DNA of 64,000 nucleotides from Novakomyces olei (GCA_016906335.1 JADEYG010000015.1:1252501-1316500); one strand, 5' to 3'; counted from the first letter of the stretch, positions 1-13,024 are shown. Program-made: numbers and translations. The notes: generated from the letters alone by a model not told the origin.

Positions 1-1817
1 CCGATCCCAATATCACGCTTGTTTCGCCAGACAATTCAAATTTACGGTTCGCCGATTTCGATATTCACCCTTCCGGCAATGTTGCACTCGCAGTATGTGA
101 AGATCATACCCGGGATACACCAAGTACCGTACTGAATCGTATTGTATTACTACATTTGAATGAATCTAGAGGCAGTTCACCCCGGATAACGGTAGTGGCA
201 GAGGGCAATGATTTTTACAGTTTTCCGCGTTGGAATTGCTCTGGAGACAAATTTGCCTTTGTCTCCTGGAATCATCCAAATATGCCATGGACAGATTCTC
301 GGTTGTACATTGCGGACACTGATGGCTCTGGGACACGGATTTCTCGTGTGTATAAAGTCGATACCGGCCGTGAAATGGATTTTAACCTTTTGAATCTAAA
401 TAAAAATAAAAGCTTGTATAAGAATTCTAGTTTAAATGAAGACAGCAATACAAGCAAGCATGCACACAGCGTAAGTCAGCCGGTATGGCACCCGAAGCTT
501 TCAGAACGCATCTATTTCTGCTGTGATGCTACAGGGTACCACAACCTTTACTCTTACAACGCCGGTAAGTTGGCTAATACGGAGCCTCCGCAGCTTTTGT
601 TTGATGAGCCGCTCGCTGCAACTTTTGCCCCCGCTGATTTCTCTCTGGGCAATCAAAACTACGCTATAAATAGGGAGGGAACGCTCATGGTAGCTGCCTA
701 TAAATCTGCCAATGGCTCGCAGTTGCTGGCAAAGATTGATCTGGCTGTGGAGGAAGGTAAAGATTATGCTGCAGCTGCCTCAGATTCCCGACGTCGACAA
801 AACCTGAGCATGCCGTTCTTCCATATCTATGAGATTGGTGGTATTGTAACTTCTCGGGATCATACGGAAAGGCAGCTAGTCGTTGTATCTGCTGCCTCAT
901 CGTACTCGGGAAAATCCGGGATCTGGACGTATGATTTAGCTACTGGAGCAGTCGATCTACTGCGTGCTCAATCAGCCGGTACTCTAAATGCTGCTTACTT
1001 GCCTGTGCCTGAATCTCTTCAAGTTTCCGCTTCCGATGCTTCTGCTTCCGGGCAAGAGCAATTGGCCTACGGCTGGTTTTATTCACCAGCAAACCCTGAA
1101 TTCACGCTCGACACTGGGGAACTACCCCCACTTTTGGTCGATGTTCATGGCGGGCCTACTGCCTCTGCGCCTCCTACTCAGTCACTCAATACTGCCTTTT
1201 GGACGAGTCGAGGGTGGGCCGTTCTGGCCCCGAATTATGCCGGCAGTGATGGGTATGGGCGCGCTTATATGCAGAGACTCAATGGTGCCTGGGGCGAAAC
1301 TGACGTGGACGATATTTCTCGGCTCGTACAGCATCTAATCCACACTGGTAGAGTAGACGGGGCCCGTGTGTGTATTCGCGGAGGATCGGCGGGTGGGTAC
1401 TCTGTGCTAAGGTCGCTCACCCACCCGAATAAAGCTGTACGTGGGATGGTGGCGGCCGGTTGCAGCCTTTATGGTATTTCAGATTTAAGTGTTTTGGCTC
1501 GTGACACGCACAAATTTCAATCGCAGTACATGTATGCCCTGCTGGGCGGGCGACCGGAAGAGTGCCCCGACGTTTATCGAGACAGGTCTCCTCTCACTCA
1601 CGCTGCCAGAATTAATGTACCTCTACTACTGCTGCAGGGCGAACTGGACCCAATTGTCCCCCGACAGCAAAGTGAGGCTATTAGAGCTGCTGTTCCCAAA
1701 CATGTGCCGACTGCGCTGCACGTTTTTCCTGGCGAGGGTCATGGGTTTGTACAGGCCGAGCATGTTAAACAGGCGTACGAGGCAGAGTTGGCTTTTTATT
1801 TGGAGCACGTGTTATGA
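1..1817 (+). CDS. S9-family serine peptidase (acylaminoacyl/dipeptidyl-peptidase type), 5' end outside window
   Basis: The frame is open from base 3 with no stop before TGA at 1815-1817, so the gene begins left of the window; the first in-window ATG (156) is not the true start. The N-terminal part reads like a beta-propeller. The C-terminal third is an alpha/beta-hydrolase domain with nucleophile motif GGSAGGYS (about 1378-1401), acid motif LQGELDPIVP and histidine motif GEGHGF. These three motifs, and DVHGGPT ahead of them, are typical of prolyl-oligopeptidase-family S9 enzymes, which release acylated or dipeptide residues from short peptides. No intron is seen in the visible part and no secretion signal can be judged. 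Family assignment is firm; the substrate is inferred only. Confidence 0.9.
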   Translation, partial: DPNITLVSPDNSNLRFADFDIHPSGNVALAVCEDHTRDTPSTVLNRIVLLHLNESRGSSPRITVVAEGNDFYSFPRWNCSGDKFAFVSWNHPNMPWTDSRLYIADTDGSGTRISRVYKVDTGREMDFNLLNLNKNKSLYKNSSLNEDSNTSKHAHSVSQPVWHPKLSERIYFCCDATGYHNLYSYNAGKLANTEPPQLLFDEPLAATFAPADFSLGNQNYAINREGTLMVAAYKSANGSQLLAKIDLAVEEGKDYAAAASDSRRRQNLSMPFFHIYEIGGIVTSRDHTERQLVVVSAASSYSGKSGIWTYDLATGAVDLLRAQSAGTLNAAYLPVPESLQVSASDASASGQEQLAYGWFYSPANPEFTLDTGELPPLLVDVHGGPTASAPPTQSLNTAFWTSRGWAVLAPNYAGSDGYGRAYMQRLNGAWGETDVDDISRLVQHLIHTGRVDGARVCIRGGSAGGYSVLRSLTHPNKAVRGMVAAGCSLYGISDLSVLARDTHKFQSQYMYALLGGRPEECPDVYRDRSPLTHAARINVPLLLLQGELDPIVPRQQSEAIRAAVPKHVPTALHVFPGEGHGFVQAEHVKQAYEAELAFYLEHVL

Positions 1818-1857
1818 GACATACTGAATAAAATTGAAAAAACTATAGGTACGAACA

Positions 1858-1924
1858 TGGAAAGAAAGGAGAAAAGAGGGGAGAGAAGAAAGGAGAGAAG
1901 AAAGGAGAGAAGAAAGGAGAGAAA
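1858..1924 (+). repeat. GA-rich purine tract
   Basis: A strand-asymmetric purine tract follows the peptidase stop by about 40 bases and is built from a repeated GGAGAGAAGAAA-like unit. It is a low-complexity microsatellite; a 3'-UTR position is possible. Confidence 0.8.
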
Positions 1925-2560
1925 CGAACGGTTCTTTAGAGATGGGTTGCCTATTATCATGATTATGTGTTTATTATTATTTTTTGATTTTTGTTGATTC
2001 CTTTTGCATGCTATGGGCGAATGAAGAGCATTTTCTGAGTACAATTTGGCGACAGCCTCAAACAGCCTCTTTATTGTTTTATCTTTTTCGCTTGCTTGTA
2101 CCTTTAGCATCTTCTTGTCTGACTCTGCGTGCGTGTAAATATTTGTATTAATGTACCATGGATCTCATACCTAATTACATATAATATGAATAAATGAATA
2201 TCCAATTAAAAGATAGAAATATCGAAATAGATGTATCGAAATAAATCTGTCGAATATAAAATAAAGAAATCTCAGGGTTAGTTAGGGTCTAGATACAACG
2301 TATAATCACAAAGGTAATTGAAACCCTTACCATATTCAAACTTGTATGGCTACACGTGAAAACAATACACACATTTCAAGCAATACTACGCGGTATGCGG
2401 TAGTATTCACCGAAATGGTAAGGAACGAGAATCTGTCGTAACAAATAGCGTGGCGCCATTATCGGCTCACCTTCCTATTTCGATACTCACGTGAACATGT
2501 AACACTAAAAAAGTGTCGTGATTATATCAGGTGATTGAACATATCGTAAAACCTGTCGGT
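1925..2560. other. Gene-free stretch with telomere-like motif
   Basis: AT-rich DNA without a supportable gene. It contains AGGGTTAGTTAGGG at 2274-2287, which is repeated exactly at 14210-14223 and resembles the subtelomeric tracts near 63.4 kb, and a short ATCGAAATA-type repeat around 2218-2255. Confidence 0.6.
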
Positions 2561-2568
2561 TATATAAA
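2561..2568 (+). promoter_or_regulatory. TATA box candidate
   Basis: TATATAAA lies about 94 bases before the ATG at 2655 and is followed by a pyrimidine-rich then CAA-rich leader, a typical fungal core promoter layout. It is the main argument for a small gene at 2655. Confidence 0.45.
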
Positions 2569-2654
2569 GGTGGCCTGTCTCTTCTCAATCCATAATTGAA
2601 CAGTTCAGTCTGTAAACAACGCTGGTTAATCACCAACAAACAATTGTGTTCGAC

Positions 2655-2843
2655 ATGACTTTACCGCGCGTGTCGCTGTCTGCTGCGATTATGCATTCAT
2701 ACATCACTTTGGGAGTCGCTGTGCCTTTTATGGCAGCGAGACGATTGAGTTCTTCAAATGAAGGAGAGCTGCACAATGAACGATACAATCTGATTTCGCC
2801 TTGTGTGCCTTGCGCATCATCAGTACGACCTTCCACAGCTTAG
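2655..2843 (+). CDS. Candidate small protein, 62 aa
   Basis: An open frame from ATG 2655 to TAG 2841-2843 encodes a 62-residue protein with a mildly hydrophobic N-terminal half (HSYITLGVAVPFMAARR) and a polar C-terminal half containing a CVPC motif. I recognise no family. Support comes from position, with a good TATA box and leader upstream. The hydrophobic and basic N-terminus would suit a small mitochondrial or membrane protein, which is inference only. Chance cannot be excluded for an open frame of this length, and a spliced extension is possible. Confidence 0.3.
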   Translation: MTLPRVSLSAAIMHSYITLGVAVPFMAARRLSSSNEGELHNERYNLISPCVPCASSVRPSTA

Positions 2844-3681
2844 AAAGGCAGTTGCACTTTGTCAGTACCTTTAGTTGGACGATTAAAGTATTTATTACAA
2901 AGATGGGATTCTGGAGTTTAGCATGTTTGCTTTGTGTCGATTACGAGGGGTTTGGGTTGTCTGGGCGTGCGTACACTTTATAATTTATACTCGAATGGTG
3001 CCTAAGGGTTACGGGCACCATTATCGATCTCTCGACGGGCTGAGCCTGGAATCGTCAAGTTGCGTCCATAATATGCCGTGCTTTATTGCGATGAAGGCCT
3101 TGCTTATTACGACTATACGACTAGTCTAGCAGGGGATTCTGCTATGGCCCATGGTTCTTGGATTCAGTTGTGAGTGAGGACGTTGATTCTTTCTCAAAGC
3201 AACCCCGTACAGGAATAATTTTGCATAATCATCTTATAATCTGAAAATTGGTTTCAAATTAATCTAAATTGCGCATTGCTGATACTCTTTGCGGGCCATC
3301 TTTTGACTAGTACCATTACAGCATCCAAAGTTCCCCCACGTAGAATACTATAACGGCAGTTATGCGGAGCTTACACCAACGTTGGGTACCCGCGGCCAAG
3401 TGAGTCGTCCCTATACTCTACAGCTAAATGTAGCTTGGCCATATAAAGCTAGTTCGATCATTTATGTACCTTGAACGCGCAGCTGCAAACACGTGGAAAT
3501 CGGTGTTCAAACCCCATTTTGGACACATTTGCAGTGCAAAAGATTCACATTAAAACATTACAAAGTTACGCATGTAAGAGACATAAAACAAATGCATAAA
3601 ACTTTTCGGTAAACTCGTCTCGGTAACCCTCTCGGCAAATGCTTTTTCGGTTATCGATAATAATACTGACGCAGCAAGCCG
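2844..3681. other. Gene-free stretch
   Basis: No supportable coding frame. A short run of TCTCGGTAA-like repeats occurs around 3607-3655. A B-box-like string near 3505 does not fold into a tRNA. Confidence 0.5.
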
Positions 3682-3988
3682 TCATAAACACTCTCCAGTA
3701 TGCCGTCGGAGTTTATGACGCATTATAGGATCAGTGACTGCCTCTGCTGACGGTAAATTTGCTTCCTTTTCGTCTGCTTCAGTGGACGGCGATCCCGTTG
3801 GATCAGAGCCTAATTGTGTCAGTAAAGATATGCAGCAGTGCTGAGAAGGGTAAAAGCCCCACACTTTTGCGGAACCACAAAATTCAGCCTCACACTATAC
3901 CTTCTAACGCGCGTAGCTGCATCCCTTGTTCGCGCTCTGCCCTGTACTGCTCGCGAGCAAGCCGGTCGTTGCGGTACTTGAAGTACAT
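3682..3988 (-). CDS. Candidate small spliced protein of unknown function (at least 71 aa)
   Basis: Two exons on the minus strand, 3901-3988 and 3682-3809, join across a GT-AG intron (3810-3900) whose 3' end carries CTGAC followed by ACAATTAG, the same layout as in the certain genes here. The joined frame is continuous (phase 1 to phase 1) and gives a very charged N-terminal part (MYFKYRNDRLAREQYRAERE) and an acidic Ser/Pro-rich tail. The same frame stays open upstream to about 4035 and looks protein-like (VDLSSFYGNQTDFGSG), so a further 5' exon is likely and the chosen ATG may be internal. I do not recognise the family; the size and basic helical region recall small mitochondrial inner-membrane proteins, but this is weak. 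Confidence 0.42.
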
Positions 3989-4229
3989 AAAGCCTGACCC
4001 AAAATCAGTTTGATTTCCATAGAAACTAGACAAGTCTACCCGTGAGCATGCACGCGCCTAGTGGAACCCAACCGCGGACAATAGTCGCGCTATGGATTGG
4101 TGAACGAGACATTACGAGACTGATGGACGAGCAGTCGAGTGGTATAGTTGAAATTAGTCGATCATGCTTGACAGATAATGATAATGAGCAATTGAATCGT
4201 GTATTTTATACGTTTTTAACGGTATAGTA

Positions 4230-4405
4230 AAAGTACGACAGTAAAGTACGACAGTATAAAAGTACAAGTAGGACAGTACAAAGTACGACAATATAAAAGT
4301 ACGAATACAAAAGTACGACAGTAAAGTAGTACGAATACAATAGTACGAATATAATAGTACGAATACAATAGTACGACAGTCAAAAACAAAACAAAGTACG
4401 AGTAG
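4230..4405 (+). repeat. AGTACGA minisatellite upstream of ribokinase
   Basis: An irregular tandem repeat of AGTACGACAGTAA / AGTACGAATACAAT units, at least ten AGTACGA cores, ends about 115 bases before the ribokinase ATG. Unit lengths vary, so this is a degenerate minisatellite and not a CRISPR array. Confidence 0.8.
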
Positions 4406-4520
4406 TGTATATTTATCGTATATTAAACTGTACCGCGCAGCATCTGTAAGTAAGGCAACGTGCAGCGATCTAGTTGCCATCCACAAACTGTCAGGCGCAT
4501 TCAACTTACCGCGCCAGAAA

Positions 4521-5501
4521 ATGACGAAACCCGTCCTCGTTATCGGCTCGCTCAATGCGGATCTCGTGATGAAGACGCCAGTGTGTCCCGGACCAGGCGA
4601 AACGCGTCATGGCGCCTCTGACGGCTTCAGCACGAATTGTGGGGGCAAAGGTGCGAACCAGGCGGTCGCCTGTGCAAAATTGGCGCCGCCTGGCGTTAAA
4701 GTGCGAATGGTTGGCTGCGTGGGCTCAGACGCGTTTGGGGAAATGCTGCGAAACGGGTTACGCGAGTATGGCGTCGATGATGCTTTAGTAAGGACGGAGA
4801 AAGATATCAGCAGTGGTGTCGCTGTTATTATTGTGGAGACGGAAAAAGGCGGTCAGAATCGAATCTGCCTGTCAGAGGGCGCCAATGGAAAATTGCTGCC
4901 TAACCATATTAGAGCTCTAAGCAAAGAAATTGCTTCAGCGGCAATTGTTGTACTGCAGCAAGAAGTGCCGCGAGAAACAGTCGCAACTGCTCTCGAGATT
5001 GCAGCGAAAGCTAACGTTCCTACACTGCTGAATCCTGCTCCGGCAGATGCAAAGTTCCCACGTGACGCGTTGCAAAACGTGTCTTTTCTGGTGCCGAATG
5101 AGACGGAATTAGCACTTGCATTGGGCTGTGAGACTCCGCCATCCACCGTAGAAGAAGCTCGGCAGTTGGCGCGGCAGTTGGCTCAAACCTCGGGTGTACG
5201 CGAGGCAGTTATCGTAACTCTGGGCGGGAACGGGCTGATTTATATGCCACGTGACCCTTCGCAGAAGGACCTCTATATCAAGGCAGATGCTGTGGAACGA
5301 GTCGTGGACACAACGGCGGCTGGCGACTCTTTTATTGGTGGGTTTGTTACCGCTTACTTGGAGGGACAAAGTGTGCCCGATGCACTTGCGTTTGGCACTC
5401 ACGTGGCCGGCATTACCGTGTCGCGTGAGGGAGCACAGCCGAGTATTCCAACGCGTCAAGAGATGGCAAAGTTACTGACAAAGGGGGTGCAGAGCGCGTA
5501 G
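4521..5501 (+). CDS. RBK1: Ribokinase (PfkB family), 326 aa
   Basis: ATP-dependent phosphorylation of D-ribose to ribose 5-phosphate, feeding the pentose phosphate pathway in the cytosol. The N-terminus LVIGSLNADLVMKTP is the ribokinase strand and substrate segment. PfkB signature 1 appears as NCGGKGANQAVA (about residues 38-49) and signature 2 as DTTAAGDSFIGGF (about residues 270-282), with the catalytic Asp in AAGDSF. NPAPA and PNETE motifs are also ribokinase-typical. Length fits the family (300-330 aa). It has no intron; the ATG at 4521 is the first in frame and follows the minisatellite. The gene converges with ferrochelatase, about 300 bases away. RBK1 is the yeast orthologue name, given by family. 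Confidence 0.93.
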   Translation: MTKPVLVIGSLNADLVMKTPVCPGPGETRHGASDGFSTNCGGKGANQAVACAKLAPPGVKVRMVGCVGSDAFGEMLRNGLREYGVDDALVRTEKDISSGVAVIIVETEKGGQNRICLSEGANGKLLPNHIRALSKEIASAAIVVLQQEVPRETVATALEIAAKANVPTLLNPAPADAKFPRDALQNVSFLVPNETELALALGCETPPSTVEEARQLARQLAQTSGVREAVIVTLGGNGLIYMPRDPSQKDLYIKADAVERVVDTTAAGDSFIGGFVTAYLEGQSVPDALAFGTHVAGITVSREGAQPSIPTRQEMAKLLTKGVQSA

Positions 5502-5799
5502 ATATTTACACGTCTCTTGAACATAAAATAATTAATTACGCATCATAATCTGGGACTCGACTTGCTGAGCGTTTCATATAATTTTTCAAGACCTTTTCTA
5601 CAACCGATCGACGGGGGACGCGCTCACCTATCCCTCCCCGAACCAAGTTGCGCGATACAATATGAGTAAGAGCGTTCCTTAGAATTACAAATACATCTCC
5701 TATTCGTGTCTTTAATCTTCCTTGCTCTATTAATCTTTATTATTGGGTCTCAATTATGCGGCTGCAATTACCTCTTTTGTATCATCTACTAGTACAAAT

Positions 5800-7214
<1,415 letters not shown>

Positions 7215-7990
7215 GGTGAAGTCTGATATCACTGGCCTTTTTATTTAAATTAGTACTATAAATGTTTATCCCTAATGTTAAATTAAACGACATTTATTTG
7301 GAATAACCACGAGATTGTCCGGGCCAAGCTTAATATAAACCCAAAATTTTGACGTAATTAATCAAGGTCTGGTGTCTATCGTCCCTACTTCGTCCATACT
7401 ACTCGCGTCTATGATGCTTAGAAAGTTAATGTTAGTTTAGCGATTGTAATTGCGATTACAACGCTGTGCAGTCGTTATTCATTAATGACATAAGGAGCGT
7501 GGAAGCGGTCTACCACCTATATAGCGCGAATTTGATTGGTATAGCAAAGCCGTACAAGCAAATAATGCCTTTCAAAATAAAAGCGCTATAATTCCAATAC
7601 TTTACAAAAATAAATAATTTCTATGTAGTGTTGGAGTAATTGTTGCATGCTCTATAACACTTAAACTAAGAATTGTAAAGGACTTAGGTTTAGGTTTAGT
7701 TATCTATATGTTGAGGATTAACCTCTTCATATAGTAACCAGTTCTAACAAACAACTAATTTCTAGTGTTGACTCGAGTGTAGTATCGCCCTCATTTTATT
7801 ATATTTCCTTTAATTTTGCTCTATTTTCTTTATTTTATTCAATTTTTTAATATTTTTATTCCATTTTCTATAATTTAATTCCATTTTCTATACTTTTAAT
7901 TTAATATGAAACGATCAAGATAAAATATAAACTCAATTTAATACGTCCACGTTCAAGGCAGCTTTGCCTTTGAATGCGCGAGATAGAGCC
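7215..7990. other. Divergent intergenic region HEM15-SSL2
   Basis: AT-rich spacer between divergent genes, with T-rich runs around 7795-7900 and a TTAGGTTTAGGTTTAG run at about 7684-7700. It presumably holds both promoters. I see no gene. Confidence 0.5.
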
Positions 7991-10653
7991 ATGATGCTAC
8001 GGCACAAGCCGTCGCGTAAGCAACCAGCTGCTGTTTGCTTTCTTCCATGCTGACTCTATCTTTAGAGCGCCTCCAGGCAGCTCGCGAGGCAGCGAGTGAA
8101 GAAATGGACGATTACAGTGACGACGGGAGTAGCAGCGATGAACCCGCAGCAGGTAGCCCGCCCTTGAGCCTGAGAAAAGCAAGAGCCACGCATGGAGTAG
8201 AATAAAGCCAGGCCAGAAAAATATGGATATAAAACTGTGGACTTTAATAAGCATTTCTAACTATTAAAGCAAGTACAACTGTGAGGCCGCGCAAGGTCAA
8301 GTCAAGTACAAGCACGCCGGCCGAAACTCCGTCTGCGAGTATAGGAAGGCACGACTTTTCTCGGGTACTTGCACTGAAGCCCGATCATGAACTTCGTCCC
8401 CTCTGGATTGATCCCTCAGATGCTCGAATAACGCTAGAGAGCTTTTCGCCTCTAGCAAGTAGTGTTAACGAGTTTCTTGTGGCCGTAGCGGAACCTGTTT
8501 CCCGGCCTTCGTTTATGCACGAGTACAGACTGACTGCTTACTCCTTGTATGCAGCGGTCTCTGTGGGCCTTCGTACGCAAGACATTATTGAAACTCTGAA
8601 CCGGTTTAGCAAGACTCCCGTGCCTGAATCTATCGTTGACTTTATCAAGGAGTGCACCGTTAGTTATGGGAAAATTAAACTAGTTTTGAAGCACAACAAG
8701 TACTACCTCGAGTCTTCGGACGTTAACATTTTGCGAATGCTTTTGCGCGACAGTGTTATTGGCCAGTTGCGCGTGGAAAGGCAGGAGCAGGAAACTGAAG
8801 GGATTGAAAAATCAAAGCGGCCAGATATGGATGGACTTGTTATCGCCGGGACGGGGAAGCCAAAGGAGAAGACAAAAAATGGACGTGAAAAGCAAAATGG
8901 TAATGCAGGATCAGATCGTGGATCCACAGAAGGGAGTAGTACTCCTCTTAAGCTTGAAAATAACTCTGAAAATAAACCAGGTTTGGAGACTGATCTTTTC
9001 ACTGCTGTTGTCGGCCCTGACGAGGATGATGACGAGGACGACGACGATGCAGTTCACTCCTTTGAAATACCTTACAATGCCGTTGAGGCAGTTAAACGTC
9101 GTTGTGCTGAAATAAATTATCCCGTACTCGAAGAGTACGATTTCCGCAATGATACACGTAACGCTGACTTGGAAATTGATCTCAAGCCTTCAACACAAAT
9201 CCGCCCTTATCAAGAAAAATCGTTGAGCAAAATGTTTGGCAATGGCCGAGCCAGGTCGGGTATCATTGTGCTGCCATGTGGAGCCGGGAAAACCCTGGTA
9301 GGAGTTACAGCCGCCTGTACTATAAAAAAGTCAGTACTCGTGCTGTGTACGAGTTCTGTTTCCGTTATGCAGTGGCGACAGCAATTTTTGCAATGGAGTA
9401 ACGTTCGGCCAGAAGCAATTTCTATATTTACCTCAGATTACAAAGAGAAATTTAAAGGCGATGCAGGCATTGTCTGCTCGACTTATTCCATGGTGGCCAA
9501 TAGCCGAAACAGGTCCCATGACTCTCAAAAGATGATGGATTTTTTAACCAGTCGGGAGTGGGGTTTCATCATTCTGGACGAAGTGCACGTAGTTCCTGCC
9601 GCCATGTTTAGACGTGTTGTGACCACGATTGCGGCTCACGCAAAACTGGGCTTAACTGCCACGCTCGTACGTGAGGATGACAAAATCTATGATTTGAACT
9701 TTCTCATCGGACCCAAGTTGTACGAAGCAAATTGGATGGATTTAGCACAAAAGGGCCATATTGCCAATGTGCAATGTGCCGAAGTCTGGTGTCCAATGAC
9801 AACAGAGTTTTACAGCGAATATCTGAGAGAAAATTCGCGTAAGCGTATGCTGTTGTACATTATGAACCCAAAAAAGTTTCAGGCCTGTCAATTTCTGATT
9901 GATTACCACGAGAAACGTGGTGATAAAATTATTGTATTTAGCGATAACGTGTATGCACTAATTGCATACGCATTAAAATTGAAAAAGTACTATATTTACG
10001 GTGGCACTTCTCAGCAGGAACGCATGGAAATCTTGGAGAATTTCCAGTTTAATGATATGGTGAACACGATCTTTCTGTCCAAAGTGGGAGATACTTCGAT
10101 AGATTTACCCGAGGCCACATGCTTGATACAAATTTCTTCGCATTACGGCAGTCGTCGACAGGAAGCACAGCGGCTGGGCCGAATTCTACGTGCTAAAAGG
10201 CGTAACGATGAAGGGTTTAATGCCTTTTTCTATAGTCTTGTTTCAAAGGACACTCAAGAAATGTACTATTCCACTAAACGACAGGCCTTTCTGGTCGATC
10301 AAGGATACGCGTTCAAAGTTATTACGCACCTGAAAGGCATAGAAAGCCTGCCAAATTTGGCTTATGCTACTCAAGCAGAGAGACTCGAACTTTTACAAGA
10401 AGTTTTACTGCAAAATGAAGAAGCAGCTGATATTGACAAGGGCGATGATGATCCGTTTTCCGGTCGCAACACAGGTACATCGACGCCAGCGAAACGGTTT
10501 AAACGTACAACAGGGACTTTGAGCTCTCGTAGTGGTGCGGATGATATGGCGTACATTGAGTATAACAAGTCGGCTAATAAGCAGCTCAAGAAGGATATGA
10601 AAAGTCAGCATCACCCACTTTTCAAAAAGATGTACGCCAAAAAGAGGCTTTAA
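7991..10653 (+). CDS. SSL2: TFIIH DNA helicase/translocase subunit XPB/Ssl2, about 831 aa
   Basis: 3'-5' DNA translocase of TFIIH used for promoter opening and nucleotide excision repair in the nucleus. The conserved body is one exon, 8270-10653. It has the XPB N-terminal domain ([19 protein letters not shown]), Walker [12 protein letters not shown] (about residue 377), DEVH box (about 474), LVREDD motif, [10 protein letters not shown] and [12 protein letters not shown]. Two short 5' exons are inferred: 7991-8015 and 8066-8152, with introns 8016-8065 (GTAAGC, CTGAC branch) and 8153-8269 (CTAAC branch). Together they give an acidic Ser/Asp-rich N-terminus and about the yeast length (843 aa). 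The second donor, GTAGCC, is off consensus, so the 5' model is less sure than the body; exon 3 alone has no ATG at its start. Confidence 0.93.
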
Positions 10654-11286
10654 TTTGCAATTCGGATTTCAATGCATCGCATACTTGTTGTAGCGCATAT
10701 TATCCTTTTTTTTTCCTTTATTAGCCATGTTTCGATGTATATAATTATACATTATTTGGTTGTGGTTATGTATACATTTATTTCATTTATGGGTTCTTTT
10801 TTGCTTGTTTAAATGACGCTTTTTTGGATTAAATTTAGATGAATTTTTTAGTTTTTAGCATACATAATAAGAGCGATCGTCATATAGTTGAATTGTGGAT
10901 TTAACAGTAGTTGCTCTTTATCGTACAAATATTAATATTTTTGTTTTCGTGCTTGAACGTCTAAATTTTTGGCACTTTTGGTTCTGAACACTCTTTGTCG
11001 TAACATGAGCTTACAATTTACCTATTCCATTCGATTCCAGTTGCCTTTGATTCAAATAAATTACTGCGGCACTTTACGGAGGCTCAGAGGCATTGAGCAG
11101 CTAACCCTAGGGTTTGTTTCAGAAACCTACTTGGTATAATTTCGATATACTACCACATAATTTCCAAGTAACATTGCTGGTTTTCTGCAACCGACAAGCC
11201 ATACATAAATTGTCACTAAATCGATCGTTGTTTCTAAAATGCCGGTTTCATAAACGGCACAAACCCGTATCTAATATCCTGCACGT
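10654..11286. other. Gene-free stretch with telomere-repeat-like site
   Basis: AT-rich spacer upstream of the PQ-loop transporter. It contains CTAACCCTAGGG at 11101-11112, about 175 bases before the ATG, which resembles binding sites of TTAGGG-recognising factors of the Tbf1 kind. Confidence 0.5.
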
Positions 11287-13024
11287 ATGGCGCCTCCACT
11301 ACAGTATGTGGATGCTGAAGCAATCTCCGGCATTATGGGCTTTATCAGCATTGCCTGCTGGATCGTTGTTTTTACACGTAAGCTTTACTATGGCAATGAC
11401 TTGCTATTGTTCCTTGTATTTTGAAGTTTGATAATGATCTGTTGTGTTTGAATATAAATTTTAAACGACATAATAGCAATGGTTTTACGGGAAAAAGATT
11501 GTGTTATAATGAAGAATGCCTCTAATTGATTCTTGTTTATCTTTAAATTCAATTGTTTTCGAATATTAAGACCTTTTAGCACAAATTCTAGAAAACTTCA
11601 AACGCCGGTCGGGCGAAAGTTTGAGCCTCGCTTTTCTGGCTATTTGGCTCGCTGGCGATGTTTTTAATGTCATTGGCGGAATTTTTCAGCATGTTTTGCC
11701 CACAATGGTTTGTTGTTCCACCTATCCTGTTTGAATATATATCATTATTAAGATCACTGTTCAATGTCAGGGAATGTTTTTTTTTGTTTGCCTTTACAAG
11801 CATTTCAATATCTGCACTTATTCGAGTTTGAATGTTTTGATATATTAAGTTGTATACTTCCTTCTCCTCTTTTTTTTTTCCTTTACTTCCATTACTTCTT
11901 CGGTTTCTTTAAACTTAATTGTTTTTTAATTTTATTTAATTTTTATTTAATTTGATAATATTTTCTCAATCATCGTTTCTTTGACTGACCAAAAGCTTAT
12001 TCTCGGTTTATATTATACATTAGCGGATATCATTCTCATATGCCAAGTATTATACTACCGGGCTACTGCCGGTGCGGCAATGGAACATTCTTCAATGTCT
12101 GCGGCACATTTTAACCCAACAACGCCTTTACTGGCAGATGAGGCAGGAGCTAATAGCCATGCAAATATTTACGGGGCTATAAATTCTGACGAGGATTATG
12201 GTGCTATAGAGGCAAGCGAGTTTTTAGCTGTTCACGGTGAAAGTCCTACTTGGAGAGATACGTTGAAGGCTTCGCTATGGAATCTATGTGCAATTCTTGT
12301 CGTTTGCGCTGCTGGTGTACTAGGATGGTACATATCGATAAACTTGAACAATTCAGATGATAGCAAAAGTGTTACAACTAAACGCCATGATGAGATCAGT
12401 TTTTGGGGCCAAGTGTTCGGGGCGCTCTGTGCTGTTTTATATCGTATGTTTGTCCAGAGCTTTTCAAAAATTGAATAAAGGGAAAAATATCAAATATCAA
12501 ATTGTCTTTACGATTGTTAATATCGTTTCTAGTCGGTTCGCGAATTCCTCAGATCGTGTTGAACTATCGAAAACGCTCTACAGATGGCTTGAGTCTTTTA
12601 TTTTTTATGTTTTCATGTCTCGGAAACGTTACTTATGTCCTCTCCATTGTGGCAGCTGCTCTGTCTGCAGGAAAACACTGGCGAATATTCCTTATCGTCA
12701 ATTCGACGTGGCTTGTTGGAAGCGGTGGAACATTGGTTCTAGATCTGATCGTACGTCTTAAGCTAGTCTCTATTTATATCCTTTACGCTATGGTTTTTGT
12801 ACTATTTCTCTGCAGAAGTGTCGTCTTATTATGTTTATGTTATGCAGCCTGATCTTCTCTTTTATTTTGTTTCATGTTTTCTATGCTTTAATTTCAGTAG
12901 GATTTCTTCTTTTGGCTGTTATTAGTATGAATTAATCGAATTATTTTAGTTTTCAATTTTACTAATCTATTAGATATTTTTACAGTTCTTTTGGTACGGG
13001 GGTGATGCCTCGGGTTCCGCCTAA
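11287..13024 (+). CDS. PQ-loop vacuolar basic amino-acid transporter (Ypq1 family), 307 aa, five exons
   Basis: Exports cationic amino acids from the vacuole (lysosome). Exons are 11287-11377, 11580-11707, 11996-12443, 12533-12750 and 12986-13024; the four introns (202, 288, 89, 235 nt) keep the frame. The product is a seven-helix PQ-loop protein: ISGIMGFISIACWIVVFTPQ (first PQ, split by intron 1), SLSLAFLAIWLAGDVFN, YYTLADIILICQVLYYR, a hydrophilic central loop, then SRIPQIVLNYRKRSTDGLS with the second PQ motif and LFFMFSCLGNVTYVLSI. The last tiny exon (FFWYGG then stop) is inferred from the family's C-terminus. The ATG follows about 175 bases after a CTAACCCTAGGG site. Substrate is inferred from the yeast Ypq proteins. 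Confidence 0.92.

Noticed and set aside
3495-3530. tRNA B-box-like string GTGTTCAAACCCC
   Set aside because: The surrounding bases do not form a T-stem, anticodon arm or acceptor stem.
4230-4405. CRISPR-like array
   Set aside because: Units have variable length and no unique spacers; eukaryotic minisatellite.
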